From Coneutiohabitans sp964457925 (GTDB taxonomy: Bacteria; Zhuqueibacterota; Zhuqueibacteria; Zhuqueibacterales; Zhuqueibacteraceae): a DNA stretch of 64,000 nucleotides. The notes below the pieces were generated by a model. That model was given only the letters and a program-made list of their open reading frames with translations. It did not search any database and had not been told where the DNA came from. Where the stretch lies: assembly GCA_964457925.1 (NCBI GenBank), contig CAYWGH010000001.1, forward strand, positions 496,001-560,000, written 5' to 3'. Shown piece by piece: positions 44,428-53,706 of this stretch (within the stretch, counting starts at the first letter, position 1; every line of letters begins with the position of its first letter). Position numbers and translations under genes: made by a program.

Positions 44428-45279
44428 TTAAACACGTTCTGGTACGTAAGGGATGTTTTTGGCAGCCAAATAGTTGCGCAAGCGCACGGCGCGCGGCCAT
44501 GCCAATCCGGCGCGTGCGAGCAGCTTCGTTGGTACAGCGTGAGACGCCTCGTTGTATTGCAACTGAAGCTCGTCACTCCACAACTCCCCCGGTTTGCCAT
44601 CGAAGATGATTTCTCCAGCGTGCAGCACCAGTACGCGTTCTGCCAGTTCCGCTACTAGATCTGTGTCATGACTCACAATCACCACGGTTTTGCCCTGCCG
44701 GAAACATTCCTGCAGAATTTGTTTGATTTGCGCGACGCCGGCAGCGTCCAGGCTGGCCGTCGGCTCATCCAGCACAAGCATCTCGGGATTCATCGCGAGA
44801 ATTCCGGCCAGCGCGACACGGCGTTTCTCGCCTTCACTTAGCGTCATGGGATTGCGCTGCAGCAATTCTTCGGACAAACCGACTTGCTGCAAACTGGCGC
44901 GGACGCGCGTTTGCACTTCATCCGCCGCGAGTTTCAGTTGCGCGGGTCCAAAGGCAACATCTTCAGAAACCGTCATGCCGAATAGCTGGGCTTCGGGAAA
45001 TTGAAAAGCAAGCCCGACGCGAGTACGCAGCTTGTGCAAGTCATATCCGGAGGCATGAATGTCGCGGCCATCAAGAAAAATTTTTCCGCATGTCGGCCGC
45101 AATATACCATTAAACATTTGCATCAGTGTAGTCTTGCCGGAGCCGGAACGCCCGACAATGGCAACACGTTCCGCTTCACCGATGGTAAAATTCAACCGGC
45201 GAAGCTGAATCATGCTTGCGGCCGCATCGGCGCCGAACTTTTCGTAGGAAAAGGAGACTTCTTGAAACGATATTTTCAT
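44428..45279 (-). CDS. EcfA-type energy-coupling-factor ATPase (orphan)
   Basis: ABC ATPase (283 residues) of the ECF transporter class. Walker A GRSGSGKT, the diagnostic Q-loop AFQFPEAQLFGMTVSEDVAFGP, signature LSEGEKRRVALAG, Walker B MLVLDEPTASLD and H-loop VIVSHDTD are all intact. ECF transporters take up vitamins, cobalt or nickel and also need EcfT and a substrate-binding S-component. Neither is in this window. The gene starts 22 bases before the end of the cytochrome gene upstream on the same strand, so co-transcription is possible but meaning is unclear. Confidence 0.9.
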   Translation of the reverse strand: MKISFQEVSFSYEKFGADAAASMIQLRRLNFTIGEAERVAIVGRSGSGKTTLMQMFNGILRPTCGKIFLDGRDIHASGYDLHKLRTRVGLAFQFPEAQLFGMTVSEDVAFGPAQLKLAADEVQTRVRASLQQVGLSEELLQRNPMTLSEGEKRRVALAGILAMNPEMLVLDEPTASLDAAGVAQIKQILQECFRQGKTVVIVSHDTDLVAELAERVLVLHAGEIIFDGKPGELWSDELQLQYNEASHAVPTKLLARAGLAWPRAVRLRNYLAAKNIPYVPERV

Positions 45280-45301
45280 AAAGCGATCATTTTAACCAAA
45301 G

Positions 45302-46990
45302 TCATTTCCCCGCGCGCGACCATGGCGGGCCCTGGCATTGGCACAATTGCCGGATATACGCCACGAGCCCGCGAATTTCCTCTGGCGTTAGCCGTTGACC
45401 CCATGCCGGCATGAACTGGCTTTTGTTGAGAATGTATCCACCCGCTGAAATGCCGTCAAAAAGCGTGTCATCTGGCCGCTGCGACATATAAACCGCATCA
45501 GCGTGGCTGGTCGGAGTTTGGGGCAAAAATTTGGCATTATATCCGCGGCCATCGCCAGTTTCGCCGTGACACGAAGCGCAATATCGGCGATAGTGTTTTT
45601 CTTCTTCGCTTTGGCCGGCGGGCGAGACAACGGGATTGTCAATCAATGAAAGATATGCCGACTCACCGGCAGGGCTTTCATTTTGCAATAAAAAATTCAA
45701 GATCAACTCTTCCGTTTTTCCGGGCATTAAAATCTTGGGCATGTTGCTTTCGGGAATCAGGCCATGCGGGTTGCGCACAAAACGATACACGAATTCCGGC
45801 TGCAAGCGGGATTTTATGTGTGCAAAGTTGGGCCCGATTCTGCCGCCTTGTTTGCCAAGTTGATGGCATCCCAAACACGGCAGCTTTTCCGCCAGCAAGG
45901 CTTGTGCTTTTGCTTGGGCGAAAACGGAGAGCGGTTTTGCGCTGAATCCGTTTTCACCGGCGCTGGCGCCGCGCTTTTGCTGCATCAAATGCGACGCAAT
46001 CAATTCGCTTTCGGTATCCGTCAAACGAAAATCCGGCATGCGGCTGCCCGTGCCGGGGTAAAACCCAAATGGCCGGATGGCATGCGGTTTCTTTAGATAT
46101 GCCGTCAGCCACTCGCTTCTGACGCGCGCGCCGGTCAGGCTCAAATCCGGGGCATTCTTTTCATGCCAGGGCGTGATCGCCGCATTGCGATGGCATGCTG
46201 CGCAATTTTGTGAGAGATAAATTGTTTTGCCGGACTCAGCGGTTATTTCGGGATATTTTTGTCGGGCGTGCTCGAACGCGCGTTGCAAGTCCTCGCGTTC
46301 GCGCCGGTCGGCGTTGGCAAGGTAACTCGCAATACTCCCCAACATTTCTTCGGCTTGCGCATATATTGGTTCAAATTTTTTGTGCGTTTGATTGAAGGTA
46401 TAAAAATAACTCGGCATTTTGGTGTGCAGGCCGTCAAACACATAGGGCGCCGCGAGATAGTGCCGTAACCAGCTTGATTGCAAACGATAACCAACGGTTG
46501 CCAGATCAATCGACTCATCATGGCCTTCGTTGCCAAGTTTATGACATTGTGTGCACTTCAATGTTTGCGTCAACAGAGTTCGGGCCTCTTCCCGGGAAGT
46601 TTCGCGCGTTGTTTGCACCGGCAATGTTTTGAGCGCTGCTGACCAGCTTTCATCGAGCTGAGTTTGTGTGGTTAAAAACAATGTTAGCGCGAGGCTTTCT
46701 TTGATGTCCAGATGAAAGCCAGGCATGCGCGCAGCGCCCAAGTGTTTCCTGATTTGCGAGGGGTTTTGCAAATAATCGAATAAGTAGGCGGGGTTGAAGC
46801 GCAGCCCGGCGTGTCCCAAATCCGGAATTTTATCGCGGAGATTGCTGGTTTGCGGCAGACCAGAATGGCAGTTCGCGCAGCCCAGATCCTGCAAAAGTTG
46901 TTCGGCCGTTGGGGTGGGTTGTGCCCAAGCGAGGCATACCAACGCAAAAGTGGAACAAGCAAAAAAATGCAAGCGTGAGGCAAAATTCAT
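45302..46990 (-). CDS. Exported multihaem c-type cytochrome (five CXXCH motifs)
   Basis: Periplasmic electron-transfer protein of 562 residues. A signal peptide (residues 1-24, ending CLAWAQ) is followed by five haem motifs: CANCH (about 38-42), CTQCH, CAACH, CLGCH and CASCH. They lie in successive cytochrome-c-like units separated by about 100 residues; methionine ligands are seen near AARMPGFHLD, TKMPSYFY, SRMPDFRL and SNMPKIL. The last unit (CASCHGETGDGRG) resembles cytochrome cbb3/caa3-type domains. Partner unknown. The frame extends to 47158; ATG 46990 begins the signal peptide. Confidence 0.88.
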   Translation of the reverse strand: MNFASRLHFFACSTFALVCLAWAQPTPTAEQLLQDLGCANCHSGLPQTSNLRDKIPDLGHAGLRFNPAYLFDYLQNPSQIRKHLGAARMPGFHLDIKESLALTLFLTTQTQLDESWSAALKTLPVQTTRETSREEARTLLTQTLKCTQCHKLGNEGHDESIDLATVGYRLQSSWLRHYLAAPYVFDGLHTKMPSYFYTFNQTHKKFEPIYAQAEEMLGSIASYLANADRREREDLQRAFEHARQKYPEITAESGKTIYLSQNCAACHRNAAITPWHEKNAPDLSLTGARVRSEWLTAYLKKPHAIRPFGFYPGTGSRMPDFRLTDTESELIASHLMQQKRGASAGENGFSAKPLSVFAQAKAQALLAEKLPCLGCHQLGKQGGRIGPNFAHIKSRLQPEFVYRFVRNPHGLIPESNMPKILMPGKTEELILNFLLQNESPAGESAYLSLIDNPVVSPAGQSEEEKHYRRYCASCHGETGDGRGYNAKFLPQTPTSHADAVYMSQRPDDTLFDGISAGGYILNKSQFMPAWGQRLTPEEIRGLVAYIRQLCQCQGPPWSRAGK

Positions 46991-47211
46991 TGTGGATAGG
47001 TTGCGCTTGGCGTTTTCATGATGCGGTAATTTGAAGCGAATATAACGAGGTGGAAGGAGAAGTGCAAGGGCGCAGGGAGCTTGCGAAACGGAGGGGCGAT
47101 CGAGTAAAGATAAATCGCGTTGCTTGCGGCTGTCACCCGGCTTTGTGTGATGAACCAAATTCGACGATATAGAAGGAAGCCACGGCCAGCCGTGGCTTGA
47201 ACTAAAACCTG

Positions 47212-47472
47212 CTATCCGATTCTCACCTGCCGCAAAAGCGGCACGTTTATCAATCCGGGTTTGTCGCGCGGATCGATGAGCAGACGCGCACCGGGTCGAT
47301 CGAAGCGGTAAAATTTTCCAGTGATCGGACCTATCAAGTTCAAACCCGTGCGGCCGATGTATTCGTATTCAACCGGACCATCGCCTTCAGAGGAAACTGC
47401 CGCAGCCGCGAATGGCTGATTCGGGTGAATTCGTGGTTTAATCCGTTCTCTCTTTTTGCCGCAGCAAGACAT
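47212..47472 (-). CDS. Hypothetical 86-residue protein of a three-gene operon
   Basis: Not recognised by name. It starts MSCCGKKRERIKPRI (two cysteines and a basic stretch), then a compact beta-rich domain with VEYEYIGRTGLNLIG, KFYRFDRPGARLLIDPRDK and VPLLRQVRI. The GKFYRFDRPG segment looks like a small SH3- or OB-type fold seen near phage-like structural genes (impression only). The ATG at 47472 follows AGGAG with 7-base spacing. It overlaps the end of the DUF1360 gene by 35 bases, so the two are translationally coupled. Confidence 0.68.
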   Translation of the reverse strand: MSCCGKKRERIKPRIHPNQPFAAAAVSSEGDGPVEYEYIGRTGLNLIGPITGKFYRFDRPGARLLIDPRDKPGLINVPLLRQVRIG

Positions 47473-47809
47473 GTTCATTCTCCTGATCTTCAAAGTAAAC
47501 AGCCGACGGTGTTGAGGCTTCACGCCGTGAGAGGCGCTCAAGCAAAATCGCGCCGGCAGACAGCGCCGGCCAGAGCAAGAGCCGCTCGCGCCAGTTTTCT
47601 CCGATGAGAAATGCCAGCGGAGCGGCAACCCATAAACTTAAACAATAAAAACAATCCAACAATCTTCCCCAAGACCTCGCGCCCGCTCTGCGGCGAAGAC
47701 GGGCCATGAGCTCCCATGGTCCGTCTTCCGCCTGCAAGAGGTGTGTGATGCGCCAGGCGCTCAACATCGCAAGTAACAGCCAATAGAAAGGCATGGTCAT
47801 CGCTCGCAT
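47438..47809 (-). CDS. DUF1360-like small membrane protein
   Basis: A protein of about 123 residues with two or three hydrophobic helices (MPFYWLLLAMLSAWRITHLL; then LWVAAPLAFLI and LLLWPALSAGAILLERL). The conserved LLDCFYCLSLWVA motif with a CxxC pair matches DUF1360, the family of Bacillus YjcA. The function is unknown. Three in-frame ATGs (47809, 47800, 47794) are possible starts. The gene begins 5 bases after the stop codon of the 712-residue gene and overlaps the 86-residue gene. Confidence 0.75.
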   Translation of the reverse strand: MRAMTMPFYWLLLAMLSAWRITHLLQAEDGPWELMARLRRRAGARSWGRLLDCFYCLSLWVAAPLAFLIGENWRERLLLWPALSAGAILLERLSRREASTPSAVYFEDQENEHVLLRQKERTD

Positions 47810-47814
47810 GTTGT

Positions 47815-49953
47815 TCAAGCTGCCGGCGGCGTGAAGCTGATCCCGATCAATTCCTGATCGAGGCGATGCGCACCGGCCAGATGGTAGCCGTCGGTGGTGC
47901 GGCGCACGCCCCACAACTCAAACGCGAAGGCGCAGAAGTTTTTGTCAGAAGGCAACCAGGCCCCGCTATCGGCTTGCAACTCGGCCAACACATAGTTCTC
48001 GCTATCCGGCGCCACGCCATTGAAGGTGCCGAAGAAAAAACTGCCATGAATCGCTTCGTTGTAAGCCAGATCAAGCGGCTGAACCGGCATCGTGGTATCG
48101 CTGACTGCAACAGCGGTGTTGGAGCCGCGCCGAACATCGAGAAAATAGCGTTGCGTGAATCCGCCGGGATGATCGGCCTTGAAACGAATCGTTAAGGCTG
48201 CGTTGGCCGAGGGCAACTCAAACAAACCGCACTCACCGGGCGCGACGCTGCCGAGCGAGATGCTGTCAATGTCGCCGCTGATCGGCCGATTGTCGATGTA
48301 AAGTGTGATCGTATCTTCCGCGCCCGCGACTTTGTTGCCGCTGGCGTCGTAGCCCTCGATTTTGAACTCCACGGAGCCGGCATGATCCGTCAAATAAAGC
48401 TGATCGGCATAAACACTGCTGGACAGTTTTACTTTGCGCAGCCGGTGCGTAGCCAGCCATTGTGAATCTGATTCGATGTTGTTGTAAGCGGGCGCATTGG
48501 GATCCGGCACACCATCGATCGTCAGCGTGCGTGTAAATGGCCCAACTTTGTGCGCCGGGTGATTGGGATCGCCGATGAACGGGATGAAGACGTGCTTGTA
48601 TTCTTCCTGCACGAATGACCATCCTGCGCCGGGCTTGCGAAAGCGAATGGTGTAATATTTCACGGCGGGCTGATCCGTGAAACAGGCAAACATATCCAAT
48701 CTACCGGCCCAAGCGCCCCGAGTGATTTGTGGCCCGGATGAATGTGTTGCCGTGATGCGGCCGGCGGCATCGAGGGTGTTGCCTACACCGGAGATCGTGA
48801 AAATGTTGCCGATCGCTTGAATCGCGCGACCACCCTGGCAAGCGGTTGGACCGGGATTGATGGTGCTCTCTGGAACGCAAATATCAATGCGTTTGAGATT
48901 TGGTATGTTGGTGTGCAAACCGGTTTCGAACAAGACGCCCGTTCCATTGACGACTTGCAAGAGAATATCTGGACGCAACTCATTTGCCAATACGCCGCCT
49001 AACGGCACGTCACTGACTTCTTCGGCAATATCTGCCAGTGTGCGCGTGAACCGAAAAATATAATTGCCTTGCTCGTCTGTCACGGTGAGGCCAAGAACCT
49101 GGCGGTCGCCCTCGCCGGAGTATGCGCCACCCGCCAATTCATCTGCTGTCCGATCATATTCCAAAAACCGCAGCAAGAGTCCCGGTTGATCCTTCACGGA
49201 ACAGCGGAAGCGAATACGATCAAGCAATTTCGAAAGATCGCGCACATGAGGAGATACGCGATCAAATACCCCGGCGCCCAGCGACAAGCGCGCAAGCGAT
49301 GTTATGGATTTCGTCGAGGCTGTCGCGGTCGCCGGCTCGTTGGGTCGAGTATTCTCGAGAACTACGCCGCTCTCTTCGGTGAATGCGCTGAGCGGAATCA
49401 TGACTGGGCGGAAGGGCGGAGGGTCAGGCTCCGGAAATGGACGGCGAATAATCTTAGCGCGTTCCGGATAAAGTTCTTCGATTACTTTGCTCACCGCCGG
49501 ATATTGCATCAACTCGCGCAAGTGCAGAGGCGTGTCAATGACCAGCCACGGAAAGCGGAAGCACGGATTGAAGCAGAAGCCTTCGTATGTGCGCACATTG
49601 CCGTAAAGCACGAATTCGGAATCATTGGCCGCGGTCGAGCACGACAATACCAAATCATTATAATCGTGATCGCCGCCGGAATCATTGGATTGGATGTCGA
49701 AGGTGATTTGACTGCCCGAAAGCACGGGGTTGGTCACCCGTTCGGCAGAAGGCTGCCATGAAACCGGCCCGGTGGGGTTGTGCTGAATCGTGATCGACCA
49801 TTGTGCGCCGGTGACGTTCACTGCCGGACTGCCGGTTTCGCCGGGATAAACCCCGTCAGCGCTGTCGCTGCCTTGGATCAAAAATCGTTGCGGGAATGAA
49901 GCGTTTTTACTTTTGACGCTAATCGTCCACGCGCCTTGCATCGTGATAGCCAT
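47815..49953 (-). CDS. Large beta-rich protein with calcium-binding-type motif, unknown function
   Basis: A 712-residue protein with no signal peptide, not assigned to a family. The N-terminal domain (about 1-110) contains NDSGGDHDYNDLVLSCS, the acidic loop typical of DUF4114/lectin-like calcium sites. The middle (about 140-420) has RFPWLVIDTPLHLRELM and extended beta strands. The C-terminal part (about 430-712) includes LRKVKLSSSVYADQL and Ig-like strands. No membrane helix. The ATG at 49953 follows a good AGGAG site. First gene of the three-gene minus-strand operon; secretion or surface assembly by an unknown route is possible. Confidence 0.75.
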   Translation of the reverse strand: MAITMQGAWTISVKSKNASFPQRFLIQGSDSADGVYPGETGSPAVNVTGAQWSITIQHNPTGPVSWQPSAERVTNPVLSGSQITFDIQSNDSGGDHDYNDLVLSCSTAANDSEFVLYGNVRTYEGFCFNPCFRFPWLVIDTPLHLRELMQYPAVSKVIEELYPERAKIIRRPFPEPDPPPFRPVMIPLSAFTEESGVVLENTRPNEPATATASTKSITSLARLSLGAGVFDRVSPHVRDLSKLLDRIRFRCSVKDQPGLLLRFLEYDRTADELAGGAYSGEGDRQVLGLTVTDEQGNYIFRFTRTLADIAEEVSDVPLGGVLANELRPDILLQVVNGTGVLFETGLHTNIPNLKRIDICVPESTINPGPTACQGGRAIQAIGNIFTISGVGNTLDAAGRITATHSSGPQITRGAWAGRLDMFACFTDQPAVKYYTIRFRKPGAGWSFVQEEYKHVFIPFIGDPNHPAHKVGPFTRTLTIDGVPDPNAPAYNNIESDSQWLATHRLRKVKLSSSVYADQLYLTDHAGSVEFKIEGYDASGNKVAGAEDTITLYIDNRPISGDIDSISLGSVAPGECGLFELPSANAALTIRFKADHPGGFTQRYFLDVRRGSNTAVAVSDTTMPVQPLDLAYNEAIHGSFFFGTFNGVAPDSENYVLAELQADSGAWLPSDKNFCAFAFELWGVRRTTDGYHLAGAHRLDQELIGISFTPPAA

Positions 49954-50241
49954 AACACAATTCTCCTGAAAATAAAAACCCTGCTGGCTTTTTCCTTTTA
50001 CAGTCAGGCATCCTGCCAGCTGGTAAGAAACCCGGACTGAGATGGGCTAATTTGAAAACGCTGAAGGCACAGATGGCTGGAGACATCTTCACCAACAGAC
50101 GAAACTCACTGATCTGTCTCTATTGATGCCGGCACACAGCAAAATTCTTAAGAAAGTTTTAGAAAAGAGAGAGTTTTTGCGTAAAGCCAGAAGGGCACGA
50201 TTCGGTCAGAACCGGTTATGGAAAAAGACGGTGGGCGAAGC
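49954..50241. other. Intergenic leader upstream of the three-gene operon
   Basis: 288 bases. It includes a six-base inverted repeat, GCTGGC (49983-49988) and GCCAGC (50015-50020), inside the presumed leader. A T-rich stretch lies on the minus strand. No riboswitch fold recognised. Confidence 0.35.
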
Positions 50242-52023
50242 TTAATCTTCTATAACGATTTCGCGCACAGCGCTGGCGCGAATGGCCTCATTTTTTGCAT
50301 CGCGAACGGAGATTTTGAAGCGATAGCTGCCGGTGGCAAGATTGCCGAGGTCGAGGGCCAATAATTCCTGCGTGGAATCATCTGTTGCGGCTTGTTCACG
50401 CGATAAACTGACGCCAGATTTGGGCGCGCCCGAGAGCCAGCGCGAAAACTTCTTGAAAAAGCCAGGCTCGCTTGCCTCAGAGATGATTTCATAACTGATC
50501 TCGTAGCTTTCTGTGATGCCGGCCGCCGGCAAATTGTAGATTTCAAAATAGCAATAAAGCGGCAATGCTCTGCGTATTTCGGCATGGGGATAAGGAGAGA
50601 GCATGAGGCTTTGTTTGTTGCACACCGGTAAAACGTGACGTTGATTTTCATTTTTGATTGCTACGAAGAATTGTATGTCGCTCAACTGCAAATCGGTGTT
50701 GCTGAATTCACGAATTACAAATGGGCGGCGTGAAAAGCCGAGGTTGCCGGTTGTGAGATCATGCACTTGCAACGTAAGCTCAGCCTCCTGAGGCGGCGAG
50801 ACCAACGAAAAATAGCCGACAGCGTTGGGCAGATTTTCGATGGCTGCTAGTCGAAGAAAAAAATCTACCCGGCGATGTTGGGCGGCGAGCGAATCCAGGT
50901 TCATATCACGCAGCATCCAGGCAAAATCAAGGGCCATCGCATCATTGGCAGCCGAATCAAACCGGGTAACGAGATTTTTCTCCAGCGGCGCCAGCATGAC
51001 GATTTCGACGCGTGTTTTGCCGCCCGGAGCGCGAAATTGCGTAATGTTCTCCTCAAAGTGCAATCGCTTGACGGCTGTTATCGGTTCATGCGCGCTTGAC
51101 GGCATGGCGAGGATTGCGTTACCGGCTTCATATTCACTCTGCGTCGCGATTGCCATAAGGTGATTGTTGGGCAATTGTAACTCGCCGCGGCGATGGGCAG
51201 CGGAAGCGTGCAACAGTGTCATCTCGAAGCGTTCGATTTCTTGTGAGGCGCGCGCCAGCACGGGCGAAACGCCGGCCCGCTGTTTGACGAGGTCGCCCCA
51301 TTGCCATGCCAGGTTTTTGCGCAAAGGGCTTGCCAGCACTTCAGTCAAGCTGCGAATCTCTCGGAACATTTGGCCATGGCGTTTGAAATGTACCACAAAA
51401 TCGTGGGCTATGTTTTCATACGCCCAGGTCTCGTTTTCGATTGCCACATAGAATTCCTCTGGCCCTTGTTTGAGAGGATAGAGCCGCTGCACTTGTGGAT
51501 ATGTTATGGGATTAAAAAAGCTGATGCGCCGCATGCCGCCAGGGTCGCGATAGCGAGTTGAGGGGTTGCCATATTTGAGGTAGTATTTGCCGCGATCGTC
51601 AAAATAAGGCGGGCGGGCATTGGGAAAATGTTGTCGCGCGTAACGCCGGCGGCGCAGATGATCCATCAAGCGATCATTCGCGGCCAGCAGCGGATTGGGA
51701 TCGCATGCTTTCCAATACCATTCGAGGTAAGATTTGCGCTCAATCAAAGTATGCAAACTGTCATAGCTGCGTGTTTGTTGCGGGTCGAGCAGCAACTGAA
51801 ACTCAGATTCGAATTCTCCAGAAAACGTCAGTGAATCTGCGGCGTGCAGTGCGGCAAGATATTGCTGCTCATTTTCGATGGGATCGGAGAATAATTGTTT
51901 GGGCAACTGCTGTTGCGCTGAAACGGAAGGAAATATGTCCGTGAGCAATGATAGCAGGATAAATCGGCCGAGACGATGAATTATCCCGGCAAGAAATGCC
52001 GCCAAATTTTGTCGGGGTGACAT
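50242..52023 (-). CDS. Exported GWxTD-domain protein
   Basis: A 593-residue protein with an N-terminal hydrophobic signal region (FILLSLLTDIFPSVSAQ). The GWxTD domain core appears at about 85-165: ERKSYLEWYWKACDPNP, RRRRYARQHFPNARPPYFDDRGKYYLKYGNPS; the name-giving tetrapeptide is altered here to a YWKACDPNP variant. The C-terminal part is beta-rich. GWxTD proteins are typical of Gemmatimonadota/KSB1/Acidobacteriota genomes and have no proven function. Transcribed alone. Confidence 0.85.
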   Translation of the reverse strand: MSPRQNLAAFLAGIIHRLGRFILLSLLTDIFPSVSAQQQLPKQLFSDPIENEQQYLAALHAADSLTFSGEFESEFQLLLDPQQTRSYDSLHTLIERKSYLEWYWKACDPNPLLAANDRLMDHLRRRRYARQHFPNARPPYFDDRGKYYLKYGNPSTRYRDPGGMRRISFFNPITYPQVQRLYPLKQGPEEFYVAIENETWAYENIAHDFVVHFKRHGQMFREIRSLTEVLASPLRKNLAWQWGDLVKQRAGVSPVLARASQEIERFEMTLLHASAAHRRGELQLPNNHLMAIATQSEYEAGNAILAMPSSAHEPITAVKRLHFEENITQFRAPGGKTRVEIVMLAPLEKNLVTRFDSAANDAMALDFAWMLRDMNLDSLAAQHRRVDFFLRLAAIENLPNAVGYFSLVSPPQEAELTLQVHDLTTGNLGFSRRPFVIREFSNTDLQLSDIQFFVAIKNENQRHVLPVCNKQSLMLSPYPHAEIRRALPLYCYFEIYNLPAAGITESYEISYEIISEASEPGFFKKFSRWLSGAPKSGVSLSREQAATDDSTQELLALDLGNLATGSYRFKISVRDAKNEAIRASAVREIVIED

Positions 52024-52520
52024 GGTTGTTGAACATTCAAAGCAAACTGAGCATTAAACTCGATCAGAAGCGATGTTGAAAAAGCGGATTTAAAAGCAAC
52101 CAGTTTTTATCGCATAGTCAGAAAGGTTTTGCAATTTTTTATAGAAGCGTCAGAAGAAATATTGAATCGATTTATGCTTAAGAGCGCGGAGGAATGGGGC
52201 GAATAAAATAGTCTTTGGGGGAAGCGGTTGAATTCTCTACACGATTATGCGACAGAATTGCTGAGAAAATGAGAGACAGCCATGCGTCTGTTTTGCATAG
52301 TCTGAGAATATCGAGCGTGGCTTGACGCGGCGGCCTGGTACTCCCCAGCTTACAGCAATTTCTTGAAAATCATCTCATCCTTCTCGTCGAAGGCCGGATG
52401 AAGGATTTGCTACAATTAACGTGAAAGTCAGCTGCGCCTGATGCATACCACTTTCTCTGAAAGGCCTTTGCAGCAGGCGCGTGTTTAATTTCCAATTTAT
52501 GGAAATGCCTGAAATGTGAC
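52024..52520. other. Intergenic region
   Basis: About 500 bases upstream of the GWxTD gene and downstream of the basic-peptide gene. GCATAGTCAGA and GCATAGTCTGA occur near 52115 and 52297. No coding frame or clear terminator found. Confidence 0.4.
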
Positions 52521-52628
52521 CTAAGCCGTTGCTGCGGCTTTTTGGGCCTTTTGACGTTTTTTTCGGGCTCTGCGTTGCTGTTTGCGTTGCATACGCATAC
52601 GCCGTTGTTTGCTTTTGCTGCGCGCCAT
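52521..52628 (-). CDS. 35-residue highly basic peptide
   Basis: ATG at 52628 follows GGTGGAG and runs to a TAG. The product begins MARSKSKQRRMRMQRKQQRR and ends in KRQKAQKAAATA: about half its residues are K or R and there are no acidic residues. Such composition in a clean frame suggests an RNA-, DNA- or ribosome-binding peptide, similar in style to small ribosome-associated proteins. The ribosome site is only 3 bases from the ATG. It lies 198 bases after the anti-sigma gene on the same strand. Confidence 0.6.
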   Translation of the reverse strand: MARSKSKQRRMRMQRKQQRRARKKRQKAQKAAATA

Positions 52629-52826
52629 AGACTCCACCGTCATGAGATTCAAAATGGTAATACAGCGTTGCCTGGGATTTAAAGTGGGTAGAATTTAATC
52701 GTAGCAAACTTACATGCAAGAAGTTTTTCACATTAGCGTGAGACTATTGCTACCGCTTTCCAAACCCGGGCCAATGGCGCAGATATCCACCGCTGGCACA
52801 AACAAAGCCGGCTCTGGCGCGGGAAT

Positions 52827-53681
52827 TCATGGCTTTCTCGAGTGGGATAGAGAATCGAGTCGTTGGGAAGCTAATTTGATATAAAGTGAATCATGTGAGG
52901 AGGAAAGCATGCGGAGCAGGGGTTCGGCTTTGTCAGGGACATTTTGCGCAAGGTAGGCTTCGGACAGAAACCAGTAGGCAGCCAAATCCTCCGGGTGTTG
53001 CGCGATAAAATCCTCGAGTTGTAGACTGGCTGCTGAGAATTCTCCGATGCGCAACAAACTTACCCCTAAAAAAAGTTGCAAGCGTTTGGCCTCGGGATTT
53101 TTTTGCAGCAATTGCTCGAGCCGTCCTGCTGCACGCTTGTAGTCTTCTCTGATATAGGAGGTTCGGGCAGCTTGCCACTCTGCTGGTGACGATTTCTGGG
53201 CAAGTTTCGCGTAGAGTGCTTCAGGCCATGCCGGCGGAGTTAGAGTTGCAGGGGCTTTTATTGCAGGTGATGAGGTGGTGAGAGATGTGCTTGCATCGGT
53301 TGTGTTTGGTGTGGAGCTATTGGCTTCTTGGCGTGATAACCAGGCGTATCCGAGGCCCAGGGTAATCACCAGCAGCGCATAGCCGGCCAATGCAGGCCAA
53401 CTCTCTTGCAGCCAAGTTGCCGCCACATTGCCGAGCCAGTAACGAGTTTTTTGCAAGGCCTCTGTCAATGAAAGAGAGAAAAGGGATTTCGGTGCTCGGG
53501 CGAAGATGGCGGCGCCATAATGATTCATCGCGAGCTGGGTCTTTTCCATTAAAAGAATTTCACGACTGCAATCTTCACAACCGAGATAATGGGCTTCGAA
53601 TTTTTCTTGTTCTTGTTCGGAAAGCTCATGGCGGGCATAAGCGGCAATCACTTCGAGCCGATCATGATAAATGCAAGACAT
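52827..53681 (-). CDS. Anti-sigma factor with zinc finger, TM helix and TPR domain
   Basis: A 284-residue protein. The zinc-finger motif HX3CX2C is in FEAHYLGCEDCSREI (about 31-45), with an upstream histidine. One transmembrane helix lies at about 97-115 (ALAGYALLVITLGLGYAWL). A linker of S, T and P (about 118-155) leads to a periplasmic TPR-like part (about 165-284: AAGRLEQLLQKNPEAKRLQLFLGVSLLRIGEF). Start ATG 53681 follows AGAGGTGG. It lies 25 bases after the sigma gene and should hold that factor inactive. Same layout as the protein at 34266-35426. Confidence 0.85.
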   Translation of the reverse strand: MSCIYHDRLEVIAAYARHELSEQEQEKFEAHYLGCEDCSREILLMEKTQLAMNHYGAAIFARAPKSLFSLSLTEALQKTRYWLGNVAATWLQESWPALAGYALLVITLGLGYAWLSRQEANSSTPNTTDASTSLTTSSPAIKAPATLTPPAWPEALYAKLAQKSSPAEWQAARTSYIREDYKRAAGRLEQLLQKNPEAKRLQLFLGVSLLRIGEFSAASLQLEDFIAQHPEDLAAYWFLSEAYLAQNVPDKAEPLLRMLSSSHDSLYIKLASQRLDSLSHSRKP

Positions 53682-53706
53682 AACCACCTCTAGCAAATCC
53701 TGGATT

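Noticed and set aside
45336..45360. TGGCACAATTGC as a second sigma-54 site
   Set aside because: The GG-to-GC spacing is 7 instead of 10 bases and it lies inside the cytochrome gene.
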